Assembly: GCF_001426405.1 (NCBI RefSeq)
Contig: NZ_LMEP01000006.1
Span: 68,876 to 132,875 of the forward strand
Source: Streptomyces sp. Root1304
GTDB taxonomy: Bacteria; Actinomycetota; Actinomycetes; Streptomycetales; Streptomycetaceae
DNA length: 64,000 nt
Direction: 5' to 3'
Under the pieces are notes generated by a model, which was given only the letters and a program-made list of their open reading frames with translations, ran no database searches and was not told where the DNA came from. Below are positions 44,312 to 52,286 of this stretch, piece after piece (positions within the stretch are counted from its first letter, which is position 1; the number at the start of each line of letters is the position of its first letter). A program made the position numbers and the translations under genes.

Positions 44312-45397
44312 GTGTCGACCCGTGCCCTCACCGAAGCCGCTTCCGCCTCAGCGGCCCCGCTCTCGCTGTGCTCCCGAGAGCCCCACGTCCCCGCCGACCG
44401 GCTCGTCGCGGAGATGGTGCCGCCGCCGCGCTTCGACTCCGTACGGTTCGACACGTACCTCCCCGACCCGAACCAGCCCAGCCAGACGGACGCCGTCAAG
44501 GCGCTGAGCACCTTCGCCGAGGGCCTGGGCGGGGCGCACGCCACCGGTGCCGGGAAGCGCCGCTGGTTCGCCAGGAAGCCCGCCGCCCCCACCGGCCCGC
44601 GCGGGATCTACCTGGACGGCGGATACGGCGTCGGCAAGACCCACCTGCTGGCCTCGCTCTGGCACGCCACCCCCGCCGAGCCCGCCCTGAAGGCCTTCGG
44701 CACCTTCGTCGAGCTGACCAATCTGGTCGGCGCGCTGGGCTTCCAGCAGACCGTGAAGACCCTCGGCGAGCACCGTCTCCTCTGCATCGACGAGTTCGAG
44801 CTCGACGACCCGGGCGACACCGTCCTCGTCTCCAGCCTGCTCGGCAAGCTGGTCGAGTCGGGTGTGGCGCTCGCCGCCACCTCCAACACGCTGCCCGGCA
44901 AGCTCGGCGAGGGCCGCTTCGCCGCCGCCGACTTCCTCCGCGAGATCCAGGGCCTCTCCGCGCACTTCATGCCGCTGCGGATCGATGGCGAGGACTACCG
45001 CCACCGCGGGCTGCCCGAAGCCCCCGCCCCGTACACCGACCAGGTCGTCACGGAGACCGCGTACGCGACGCCGGGCGCCTCCCTGGACGACTTCCCGCAC
45101 CTGCTCGAACACCTGGCCAGGGTTCACCCGAGCCGGTACGGCGCGCTCACCGACGACCTCACGGCCGTCTGCCTCACCGACGTCCAGCCCGTGCCCGACC
45201 AGTCGACGGCGCTCCGGCTCGTCGTCCTCGCGGACCGGCTCTACGACCGCGAGATACCCGTACTCGCCTCCGGACTCCCCTTCGACCGGCTGTTCAGCGA
45301 CGAGATGCTGAACGGCGGCTACCGCAAGAAGTACTTCCGGGCGATCTCCCGGCTCACCGCGCTCGCCCGCGACGCCAAGGGGCTGGTCGCGCAGTAG
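44312..45397 (+). CDS. zapE: ZapE/AFG1-type cell division ATPase
   Basis: A 361-residue AAA-like ATPase. Walker A is GGYGVGKTHLL (about 104-114), Walker B is LLCIDEFELDDP, and sensor-type residues lie in ALAATSNTLPGKL. The N-terminal PPRFDSVRFDTYLPDP segment is characteristic of the AFG1/ZapE family, and the C-terminal half has LFSDEMLNGGYRKKYFRAISRL. ZapE acts with FtsZ in Gram-negative division; the actinobacterial homologue's role is less known. GTG 44312 follows GGGGAACT. It is divergent from the pyrimidine reductase gene. Confidence 0.9.
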   Translation: MSTRALTEAASASAAPLSLCSREPHVPADRLVAEMVPPPRFDSVRFDTYLPDPNQPSQTDAVKALSTFAEGLGGAHATGAGKRRWFARKPAAPTGPRGIYLDGGYGVGKTHLLASLWHATPAEPALKAFGTFVELTNLVGALGFQQTVKTLGEHRLLCIDEFELDDPGDTVLVSSLLGKLVESGVALAATSNTLPGKLGEGRFAAADFLREIQGLSAHFMPLRIDGEDYRHRGLPEAPAPYTDQVVTETAYATPGASLDDFPHLLEHLARVHPSRYGALTDDLTAVCLTDVQPVPDQSTALRLVVLADRLYDREIPVLASGLPFDRLFSDEMLNGGYRKKYFRAISRLTALARDAKGLVAQ

Positions 45398-45431
45398 CTT
45401 GGTGGGCGTACCCCAGCGAAAGGGATCCACC

Positions 45432-45857
45432 ATGGCCACCGTGCGTCACGCACACACCGTCTGGCAGGGCGACCTCCTCAAGGGCTCCGGCGTCGTCTCC
45501 CTCGACTCGTCCGGCCTCGGCTCGTACGACGTCTCCTGGCCCGCCCGTTCGGAGGAGCCGAACGGAAAGACGAGCCCCGAGGAGCTCATCGCCGCCGCGC
45601 ACTCCGCCTGCTTCTCGATGGCCTTCTCCAACGGCCTGGCCAAGGCCGGCAACGCCCCGACGCGCCTGGAGACCAAGGCGGACGTCACCTTCCAGCCGGG
45701 CGAGGGCATCACCGGCATCCACCTCACCGTGCGCGGCGAGGTCCCGGGGCTGAGCGCGGAGGAGTTCGCGTCGCTCGCCGAGGACGCCAAGAAGAACTGC
45801 CCGGTCAGCCAGGCGCTGACGGGCACGACGATCACGCTCACGGCCGAACTGGCCTGA
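45432..45857 (+). CDS. OsmC family peroxiredoxin
   Basis: A 141-residue OsmC/Ohr-type thiol peroxidase that reduces organic hydroperoxides. The two redox cysteines lie in AAHSACFSMAFSN and KKNCPVSQALTG, with the Glu-Glu of SPEELIAAAHSAC. Its length fits OsmC more than Ohr. ATG 45432 follows AAAGGG. It is 35 bases downstream of zapE and may share its transcript. Two Cys plus the conserved sequence around them support an active enzyme. Confidence 0.9.
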   Translation: MATVRHAHTVWQGDLLKGSGVVSLDSSGLGSYDVSWPARSEEPNGKTSPEELIAAAHSACFSMAFSNGLAKAGNAPTRLETKADVTFQPGEGITGIHLTVRGEVPGLSAEEFASLAEDAKKNCPVSQALTGTTITLTAELA

Positions 45858-45996
45858 CGCCGGGTCACCCCACGCGCCACATGAGGCCGTTGTGGCCCGC
45901 ATGGTTCACGCTGCACCACAGTGCGTGATACACACATGCGGGTCACACGTCACACACCACCTGTCTGTCCGCCAACAGGAAGTGGGTTGTTGCCTC

Positions 45997-47373
45997 ATGT
46001 CCGCAACACGACGTCAGATCCTGTCCCGCACCGGCGCCTCCGCCGCCGGAATCGCCTTCACCGGCGCACTCTCCGAACTCTTCACGGGCAGCGCGAGCGC
46101 CGCCCCTGGCGCCGGTCACACGGGCCGGGGAGGCTACGGCCCCCTCGTCCCCGACCCCGACGGCCTGCTCGACCTCCCCGCCGGGTTCCGCTACCGGGTG
46201 CTCTCCCGGCAGGGCGAGCCGCTCCGCTCCGGCGAGGGCCCGGTGCCCAGCAACCCCGACGGCATGGGCGCCTTCGCCGGCCGCCGCGGCCGCGTCCACC
46301 TGGTCCGCAACCACGAGAACCGGGTCACGGGGAAGATCGCCGTCCCCACCGTCCCCGGCCTCACCTACGACCCCGCGGGCAAGGGCGGCTGTACGGCCCT
46401 GGAGCTCGACGGCCGGAACAACGTCCTCGGCGAACGCGTCGCCATCGCCGGCACGGCCGTCAACTGCGCGGGCGGGCCCACCCCCTGGCGCACCTGGCTG
46501 ACCTGCGAGGAGACCGAGGACCGGGCCGGGACCAACGGGTACACCAAGGACCACGGCTTCATCTTCGAGGTCGACGGCGCCGACCCGCACCGCACCGGAG
46601 CCGTCCCGCTCACCGCGATGGGCCGCTTCCAGCACGAGGCCGTCGCGATCGACCCGGCGAGCGGCATCGTCTACGAGACGGAGGACGCCTTCGAGCACCC
46701 CTTCGGCCTCTTCTACCGCTTCCTCCCCGAGAAGCCGCTCGGCGGCACGGGCTCGCTCCGCGCGGGCGGCGCCCTGGAGGCCATGCGGGTGCCCGGCGTC
46801 GCCGACCTCTCGGTGGTCCAGGAGACCGGCACCCGCTTCGAGGGCGTCGAGTGGGTCCCCGTACCCGATCCCCTGGCGGCCGGGACGCCGATCAGGCACC
46901 AGGACTTCGGCCCCCGGGGCATCACGCACGCCCAGAAGCTGGAGGGCTGCTACTGGGGCGGGCGGGCCGTCTACTTCGTGTCCTCCTTCGCGCGCGAGAA
47001 GGACGGCTCCGGCGCCACCCACTTCGGGCAGGTGTGGAAGTACGAGCCGCACCGCCGCCGTCTGACCCTCGTCGTCGTCTTCGGCCCGAGCACGGACGTC
47101 CGGCTCCCCGGCGAGTCCCCGGACAACATCTGTCTGGCGCCGAGCGGGGGCCTGATGGTCTGCGAGGACGGCGACGGGGCGCAGCACGTCTTCGGGGTGA
47201 GCGAGCGGGGCGAGGTGTACGCGCTCGCGCGGGGCGCCCAGAACATCGGGACCCCGGACGCCCCGGAGTGGGGCGAGTTCGCGGGCGTCACCTTCTCGCC
47301 GGACCGGAGCACGATGTACGTGAACTGCTACACGCCGGGCACGACGTTCGCGGTGACGGGCCCGTGGTGCTGA
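45997..47373 (+). CDS. phoX: PhoX-type alkaline phosphatase
   Basis: A 458-residue secreted protein of the PhoX/DUF839 phosphatase family (Ca2+- and Fe-dependent phosphomonoesterase). The N-terminus has a Tat signal, RRQILSRTGASAAGIAF, with an Ala-rich cleavage region. Typical segments are RGRVHLVRNHENR, CEETEDRAG, RFQHEAVAIDPASGIVYETED and GVTFSPDRSTMYVN. ATG 45997 is placed after the Tat context; AGGAAG lies about 20 bases upstream, rather far. It runs directly into a polyphosphate kinase gene, which suggests a common phosphate-related role. PHO-box-like sequence before it is not convincing. Confidence 0.9.
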   Translation: MSATRRQILSRTGASAAGIAFTGALSELFTGSASAAPGAGHTGRGGYGPLVPDPDGLLDLPAGFRYRVLSRQGEPLRSGEGPVPSNPDGMGAFAGRRGRVHLVRNHENRVTGKIAVPTVPGLTYDPAGKGGCTALELDGRNNVLGERVAIAGTAVNCAGGPTPWRTWLTCEETEDRAGTNGYTKDHGFIFEVDGADPHRTGAVPLTAMGRFQHEAVAIDPASGIVYETEDAFEHPFGLFYRFLPEKPLGGTGSLRAGGALEAMRVPGVADLSVVQETGTRFEGVEWVPVPDPLAAGTPIRHQDFGPRGITHAQKLEGCYWGGRAVYFVSSFAREKDGSGATHFGQVWKYEPHRRRLTLVVVFGPSTDVRLPGESPDNICLAPSGGLMVCEDGDGAQHVFGVSERGEVYALARGAQNIGTPDAPEWGEFAGVTFSPDRSTMYVNCYTPGTTFAVTGPWC

Positions 47374-48218
47374 GCGGGCCCGTGCCGCTGCGGGACCTGC
47401 TGCGCGTCCCCGGGGGCGAGCGGATCGACCTCACCGCGTACGACGCCTCCGCCACCCCGGGCGGCCCCTCCGGCAAGGCGGCCGGCCAGGCCGCCACCGC
47501 CGCCCTCGCGCCCCGCCTCGCCGGGCTCCAGGAACGTCTGTTCGCGTCGAGCACGGCGGGCGACCGCCGCCGCGTCCTGCTGGTGCTCCAGGGCATGGAC
47601 ACCAGCGGGAAGGGCGGCACGGTCAAGCATGTGATCGGCATGTTCAACCCGTCGGGCTGCCGCATCCGCGCCTTCAAGGCCCCGACGCCGAAGGAGCGGA
47701 ACCAGCCCTTTCTCCGGCGGATCGAGCGGGCGCTGCCCGAGCCGGGCGAGATCGGCATCTTCGACCGCTCGCACTACGAGGACGTGCTCGTCGCCCGGGT
47801 ACGGGAGCTGGTGCCGCCCCGCGTGCTCGGCCGCCGCTACGGCCTGATCAACCGCTTCGAGGAGTCCCTCGCCGAGGACGGCGTGACGGTGGTCAAGGTC
47901 TTCCTCCACCTGTCGTACGAGGAGCAGCGCGCCCGCCTCCTGAAGCGTCTGGACGATCCCGAGAAGCACTGGAAGTTCAGCGTGGGCGACATCGAGGACC
48001 GGGCGCTGTGGCCGGCGTACCGGGAGGCGTACGAGATCGCCCTCGAACGCTGCGCGACGGACGCGGCCCCCTGGTACCTGGTCCCGGCGGACCGCAAGTG
48101 GTACCGGAACTGGGCGATCAGCAAGCTCCTCCTGGAACACCTGGAGGCCCTGGACCCGAAGTACCCGCCGGGCGACTTCGACGTGGCGGAGTGCCGGGCC
48201 CGGCTGCTGGCCGGCTGA
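47367..48218 (+). CDS. ppk2: polyphosphate kinase 2 family protein
   Basis: A 283-residue P-loop enzyme of the PPK2 family, which transfers phosphate between polyphosphate and a nucleotide. Walker A is LQGMDTSGKGGTVKHV, Walker B is IGIFDRSHYEDVLV, and the family's lid contains PTPKERNQPFLRRIERALP. It begins within the phoX 3' end: GTG 47367 (47364 is alternative) overlaps the phoX stop by 7 bases, so translation is coupled. Direction (synthesis or use of polyphosphate) cannot be read from sequence; its length and start match the polyphosphate:nucleotide phosphotransferase subgroup. Confidence 0.9.
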   Translation: MLSGPVPLRDLLRVPGGERIDLTAYDASATPGGPSGKAAGQAATAALAPRLAGLQERLFASSTAGDRRRVLLVLQGMDTSGKGGTVKHVIGMFNPSGCRIRAFKAPTPKERNQPFLRRIERALPEPGEIGIFDRSHYEDVLVARVRELVPPRVLGRRYGLINRFEESLAEDGVTVVKVFLHLSYEEQRARLLKRLDDPEKHWKFSVGDIEDRALWPAYREAYEIALERCATDAAPWYLVPADRKWYRNWAISKLLLEHLEALDPKYPPGDFDVAECRARLLAG

Positions 48219-48350
48219 GCGGCGCCGGCGGGTGGACCGCGGGTTCCCGTGGGCACCCGTCGGCGCACCCGGGTGTACGGGGAGTGCACGTGGGGGTCCC
48301 GGCCGCCGAGCCGTCGGCAGATCATCACATTGATCGGTTAACTTCCGGTC

Positions 48351-49247
48351 GTGAACACTTCTGTACGAAAGTTGGCGGCTCTCGGTCTTCTGGGCGCCGC
48401 CCTCGTCGGCTGTGGCCGTGGCGCGGCCGAACCCCCGGCTCCGAAGGCGGCGGCCACGGCGACGGCGAAGGCGACCGTAGCCGGGACCCCCTCGCCCCGG
48501 GCCAGCGCCGCCGCCCCCGGCCCGAAGCCCGCCCGCGTCCCCGCCGCCCCGCCCACCATGGCCCCCGGTCCCGGCGGCCTCACCCCCGTCTTCACGCGCC
48601 GCGCGAAGGGCACCGAGAAGGTCGTCGCGCTCACCTTCGACGCCGACATGACGGCCGATCAGGGGCCCCGTGCCGCCGCGGGCGAGCACTTCGACAACCC
48701 CGAGCTGATCGCGACGCTGCGCCGCCTCAAGGTGGACGCGACCGTGTTCATGACGGGCCGCTGGGCGGAGGAGTACCCCGACCAGGCGAAGTCCATCGGC
48801 GGCGACCCGCGCTTCGAGATCGCCAACCACTCCTACAGCCACTACGCCTTCGCGACCCCCTGCTACGGCCTCCCGACCGTCTCCGGGCCCGACATGGCGG
48901 CCGACGTGCAGCGCGCCTTCGACGCCTTCCGCGACGCCGGGGCCGTCAACGTCGTCCCCTACTTCCGCTTCCCCGGCGGCTGCCACGACGACGCGGCCCT
49001 GCGCGCCCTCGCCCCCACCGGGGTGACCGCCGTCCAGTGGGACGTGGTCAGCGGGGACGCCTTCGCCAAGGACGCCGACGCGGTCGCCGAGCAGGTCCTC
49101 GACGGCGTGAAGCCCGGCTCCCTGGTCGTCATGCACTGCACCCGCAGCGCCGCCCCCGTCACCGAGCGGGCGATCCGCCGGATCGTCCCCGAACTCCGGG
49201 CGCGCGGCTACCGCTTCGTGAAGGTCTCGGAGCTGATGAGCCGCTGA
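48351..49247 (+). CDS. NodB-domain polysaccharide deacetylase lipoprotein
   Basis: A 298-residue lipoprotein: signal peptide ending LVGCGRG (Cys lipobox), an Ala/Pro-rich linker, then a carbohydrate esterase 4 domain. Motifs are ALTFDADMT (metal/base Asp), ANHSYSHYAF (two His), RFPGGCHDD, WDVVSGDAF and VVMHCTRS. The first motif has Asp-Ala-Asp where many family members have Asp-Asp, as in the TFDAG-type subfamily. It should N-deacetylate cell-wall or extracellular glycans. GTG 48351 is the start. An ABC exporter gene set faces it on the other strand. Confidence 0.85.
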   Translation: MNTSVRKLAALGLLGAALVGCGRGAAEPPAPKAAATATAKATVAGTPSPRASAAAPGPKPARVPAAPPTMAPGPGGLTPVFTRRAKGTEKVVALTFDADMTADQGPRAAAGEHFDNPELIATLRRLKVDATVFMTGRWAEEYPDQAKSIGGDPRFEIANHSYSHYAFATPCYGLPTVSGPDMAADVQRAFDAFRDAGAVNVVPYFRFPGGCHDDAALRALAPTGVTAVQWDVVSGDAFAKDADAVAEQVLDGVKPGSLVVMHCTRSAAPVTERAIRRIVPELRARGYRFVKVSELMSR

Positions 49248-49257
49248 CCCCGCGCCC

Positions 49258-49908
49258 TCACTCCAGGCGCGCCGTGGCCCGGCACGCGAGGGCCGCGACC
49301 GCCGCCGCCAGCAGCAGCGCGCCGCCGCAGGCGAGCCAGGGCGGATCGGCGGTCGTCGTGCGGGCCCCCTCGACGAGGGCGGTCATGGCGCGCTTCGCCG
49401 GAGAGCCGGTGGTCACCAGCGCGAGCAGCGAGCCGAGCACGAGGGCGGCGAGCGACCAGCCGGTGGCCCGGAGGAAGGGGCGGGAGGCCAGCGCGCCGAC
49501 GGCGGCGCCCGTCAGCGCGCAGGCCAGGGCCGCGAGCAGCCCGGCGGAGGCCGCGGCGGACGCGGTGACCCCGCGCCGGTTGCCGGTCGCCGTCACCACG
49601 AGCACGGCGACCGTGCCGACGAGCACCGGCCAGGCCGCCCCGGTGACCAGCGCCGCGAGGTGCGCGCGGCCCCGGCCGGCCGCCGCCGCGACCACGGTCC
49701 TGGCGGCGGGCGGCTCCTGGGTCAGGCAGATCCGCACGGACCAGGCGGACACCGGGAGCAGCGCGGCGGCGGTGAAGCCGAGCGCGCCGAGCACCGGTTC
49801 GCCGGCCTGGACGCCGACGCCGATGAACACCGCGTACAGGAGCAGCGGCGCCAGCCAGCGCTGGGAGCGGAACAGCAGACCCGACTGGTAGCGCAGGAGC
49901 GCCGTCAT
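49258..49908 (-). CDS. ABC transporter membrane subunit
   Basis: A 216-residue protein with about six hydrophobic segments, beginning RYQSGLLFRSQRWLAPLLLY and including ALGFTAAALLPVSAW, LVGTVAVLVVTATG and LAALVLGSLLALVTTG. It is the permease partner of the preceding ATP-binding gene (ATGA overlap). Half-size permeases like this dimerise. Substrate is unknown; the AIM24 gene is upstream in the same run. It ends facing the NodB gene, 10 bases apart. Confidence 0.75.
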   Translation of the reverse strand: MTALLRYQSGLLFRSQRWLAPLLLYAVFIGVGVQAGEPVLGALGFTAAALLPVSAWSVRICLTQEPPAARTVVAAAAGRGRAHLAALVTGAAWPVLVGTVAVLVVTATGNRRGVTASAAASAGLLAALACALTGAAVGALASRPFLRATGWSLAALVLGSLLALVTTGSPAKRAMTALVEGARTTTADPPWLACGGALLLAAAVAALACRATARLE

Positions 49909-50798
49909 ACCCGTACGCCTTCGGTGCCGAGGTGGTGGACGTGCCAGGACGCGGCGAGCAGCGCGCCCAGGAGGGCGTCGGAGTGGGCCGCGTCCACGGT
50001 GAGGACGGTGGCGCCGTCGGGGCCGGGGGCGGCGGCCGGGTCGCCGGGCAGACGCCCGGGGAGCGGGCGGCCACCGGAGACGGTGATCAGGACGGGCGGG
50101 CGGTCGGGAGCGGCATGCGGGACGACGGGGGCGTGCCCCGCCTCCCGTACGCCTCCGGTCGCGCCCGCGCCGACGGCCTCTGCGCCCCCGGCCTCCCGTA
50201 CCCGGCCCTCCCCCACCGCGTACACCGCGTCCGCCTCCCCCGTCAGCCGTCGCGGGTCGTGGTCGACGAAGACGACCGTCGCGCCCGCCGCCAGGCGTTC
50301 GCGGACGGCCGTGTCGAGTGCGGCGCGGGCGCCCGTGTCCAGGCCGGTCCAGGCCTCGTCGAGGACCAGGAGCGAGGGCGCGGCCAGCAGGGCCTGGGCG
50401 ACGGCGACCTTCTGGCTGGTGCCCTTGGAGAGTTCCGCCATGGCCGTACGGGCGTGGCCGGCCGCCCCGAAGCGCTCCAGCCACTCCCCCGCCCCGGCCC
50501 GCGCCGCCGCCCGGCCGAGGCCCTGGACCCTGCCGAGGTGCACCAGATAGTCGACGGCCGTGAACGGCAGGGCGACCGGGAAGCGTTCGGGGACGTACGC
50601 GGTCCGGGCCGGCCGGCCGGTGACCCGGCCCTCGGTGGGCGCGTCGACCCCGGCGACCAGCCGCAGCAGCGTGGACTTGCCGCCGCCGTTGCCGCCGACG
50701 ACCCGGACGAGGGCCCCGGCGGGCAGATCGAGGCCCACGTCGCGGAGCACCCACGGTCCCCGGAGGCCGTGGCGGCGCCCGACCCGGTCCAGCCTCAA
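49905..50798 (-). CDS. ABC transporter ATP-binding protein
   Basis: A 297-residue ATPase. Walker A is VVGGNGGGKSTLLRL, the signature helix reads ELSKGTSQKVAVAQAL (LSKGTSQK in place of LSGGQ), Walker B is SLLVLDEAWTGLD, and the H-loop is VVFVDHDPRRL. After about residue 210 the domain gives way to a Gly/Ala-rich region and a C-terminal segment. The start at 50798 is a TTG; its TTGA overlaps the stop of the AIM24 gene, so translation is probably coupled. No other start has better support. Confidence 0.82.
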   Translation of the reverse strand: MRLDRVGRRHGLRGPWVLRDVGLDLPAGALVRVVGGNGGGKSTLLRLVAGVDAPTEGRVTGRPARTAYVPERFPVALPFTAVDYLVHLGRVQGLGRAAARAGAGEWLERFGAAGHARTAMAELSKGTSQKVAVAQALLAAPSLLVLDEAWTGLDTGARAALDTAVRERLAAGATVVFVDHDPRRLTGEADAVYAVGEGRVREAGGAEAVGAGATGGVREAGHAPVVPHAAPDRPPVLITVSGGRPLPGRLPGDPAAAPGPDGATVLTVDAAHSDALLGALLAASWHVHHLGTEGVRV

Positions 50799-51472
50799 CC
50801 GGCCGAGTTCTTCTGCGGGGTCGCCTCGCTGGGCCGGACGACCACGAAGCCCTGCCCGTCCAGCTTCAGCTGCACCGCCTCGCCCGAGCCGCCGCGCATC
50901 ATCGAGCCGAGCGACTGGGAGCGGTTCAGCGAGGTGTTCAGGTTCTCGCTCCAGCCGACGACGGCGTCGGTGTCGACGTAGACCGGGGCCTGCGGGGTGA
51001 CGGGGATGACGATCGGGCTGCCCTCGCAGATCAGGGCCACCTTCCCGTAGCCGGAGAAGACGGAGTTGAAGAGGCCGCCGCCGGTGATGCCGGCGCCCTT
51101 CACCGTCCTGATCTCGTAGTGGAGGGTGGAGTCGAAGCAGAGCACGTTCCGGCCGTTGACGGAGAACGCGTCGCCCTGCTCGATCTCGACGATGAAGCAG
51201 TTCTGCGCCTCGTGCGCGAACCAGGCCTCGCCGCGGCCGCGCACGGCCATCAGCGCCAGGCCCTCGCCGGTGACGGCCCGCTTGAGCAGGCCGCCGATGC
51301 CCTGGCCCTTGCGCTCGAACTGGAGATCGCCGCGGAAGGCGATCATCGATCCCTGGCGCGCGTGCATCTCACCGTTGACGGTGTACTTGACCGACTTGGC
51401 GTTCTGGAGGGTCATCCCCGGGAAGTCGGAGACCTCGGCGAGGTTCTCGCCGGCGAAAAGATCGCTCTTCAT
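50795..51472 (-). CDS. AIM24 family protein
   Basis: A 225-residue beta-rich protein of the AIM24/TraM-fold family. Recognisable segments are MHARQGSMIAFRGDLQFER, GEGLALMAVRGRGEAWFAH, NCFIVEIEQGDAFSVNGRN and CEGSPIVIPVTPQAPVYVD. Bacterial AIM24 proteins have unclear function; some appear in vesicle or phospholipid contexts. It is coupled to an ABC ATPase and permease, which suggests the three act together. ATG 51472 follows AGGATGCC; longer in-frame starts are unlikely. Confidence 0.82.
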   Translation of the reverse strand: MKSDLFAGENLAEVSDFPGMTLQNAKSVKYTVNGEMHARQGSMIAFRGDLQFERKGQGIGGLLKRAVTGEGLALMAVRGRGEAWFAHEAQNCFIVEIEQGDAFSVNGRNVLCFDSTLHYEIRTVKGAGITGGGLFNSVFSGYGKVALICEGSPIVIPVTPQAPVYVDTDAVVGWSENLNTSLNRSQSLGSMMRGGSGEAVQLKLDGQGFVVVRPSEATPQKNSAG

Positions 51473-51542
51473 GGGGGCATCCTGGCCCGGAAGGTCCGAT
51501 TCCCACAAGAATCGCTCGTCACGGCAGTGGCAGACTTGCCGG

Positions 51543-52247
51543 GTGAGCAGCAACGAACCCGATCTCCGCGATGAGAAGCCCCAGTTCGTCCTTCCGCTGG
51601 TGGTGCGGATCGAGCGGGACGCGCCGCCGTCCCGGACCGACGCCCTGGAGACGGCGGCGCGCGCCGTCCTGGAGATCCTGACCGACGACCGTTCCCTCGG
51701 CGAGGGCGAGTGGGCCCAGGTGATGACCGACTGGCAGGACGCCCGGATCCGCAAGGTGGTGCGCCGGGCGCGCGGCGGCGAGTGGCGGCGCGCGGACGCG
51801 CTCCCCGGCATCACGGTCACGGGGAAGGAGGCGGAGGTACGCGTCTTCCCGCCTGTCCCGCTCGACGGCTGGCCCAAGGACCTGGCCAAGCTCCAGGTGT
51901 CGGGCACCGACCTCGACGACCCGGCCGCGCCCGGTCCCGTACCGGCCGGGGCGGTGGTGCTCTGGCTGAACCCCGGGCTCGACATGTCGGCGGGCAAGAC
52001 GATGGCGCAGACCGGGCACGGCGCGCAGCTGCTCTGGTGGGCGATGGGGGACGCGGACCGGGCGGCATGGCAGGAAGCGGGCTTCCCGCTCGCCGTGCGC
52101 ACCGCGACGCCCGAGCGCTGGGCCGCCCTCGCGGCGAGCGCCCTCCCGGTGGTCCGCGACGCGGGCTTCACCGAGATCGCCCCGGGCAAGACGGTCGCGG
52201 CCGAGGGAAGCGACCGCTTCGCACCGCACCTGCGGCTGCCGGAGTAG
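51543..52247 (+). CDS. peptidyl-tRNA hydrolase PTH2-type protein
   Basis: A 234-residue protein. The C-terminal domain (about 120-230) matches the PTH2 fold: LNPGLDMSAGKTMAQTGHGA with the catalytic Asp/Lys region, and FPLAVRTATPERW. N-terminal residues 1-115 (PLVVRIERDAPPSRTDALET) are an extra domain I cannot name. PTH2 enzymes release peptides from peptidyl-tRNA; the extra domain makes this a nonstandard member. GTG 51543 (SSNEPDLR) is the best start, and no strong ribosome site is present. Confidence 0.75.
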   Translation: MSSNEPDLRDEKPQFVLPLVVRIERDAPPSRTDALETAARAVLEILTDDRSLGEGEWAQVMTDWQDARIRKVVRRARGGEWRRADALPGITVTGKEAEVRVFPPVPLDGWPKDLAKLQVSGTDLDDPAAPGPVPAGAVVLWLNPGLDMSAGKTMAQTGHGAQLLWWAMGDADRAAWQEAGFPLAVRTATPERWAALAASALPVVRDAGFTEIAPGKTVAAEGSDRFAPHLRLPE

Positions 52248-52252
52248 GCGCG

Positions 52253-52273
52253 CGGGGGTCTCATCAGCCCCCG
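52253..52273. terminator. short hairpin between convergent PTH2 and kinase genes
   Basis: CGGGGG and CCCCCG form a 6-bp stem with a 9-base loop between the PTH2 stop (52247) and the histidine kinase stop (52287). Confidence 0.4.
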
Positions 52274-52286
52274 GGTCACTGCCTGC

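Noticed and set aside
45900..45960. PHO-box-like GTTCACG before phoX
   Set aside because: Only one half-site is recognisable; the 11-base direct repeat expected for PhoP is absent.
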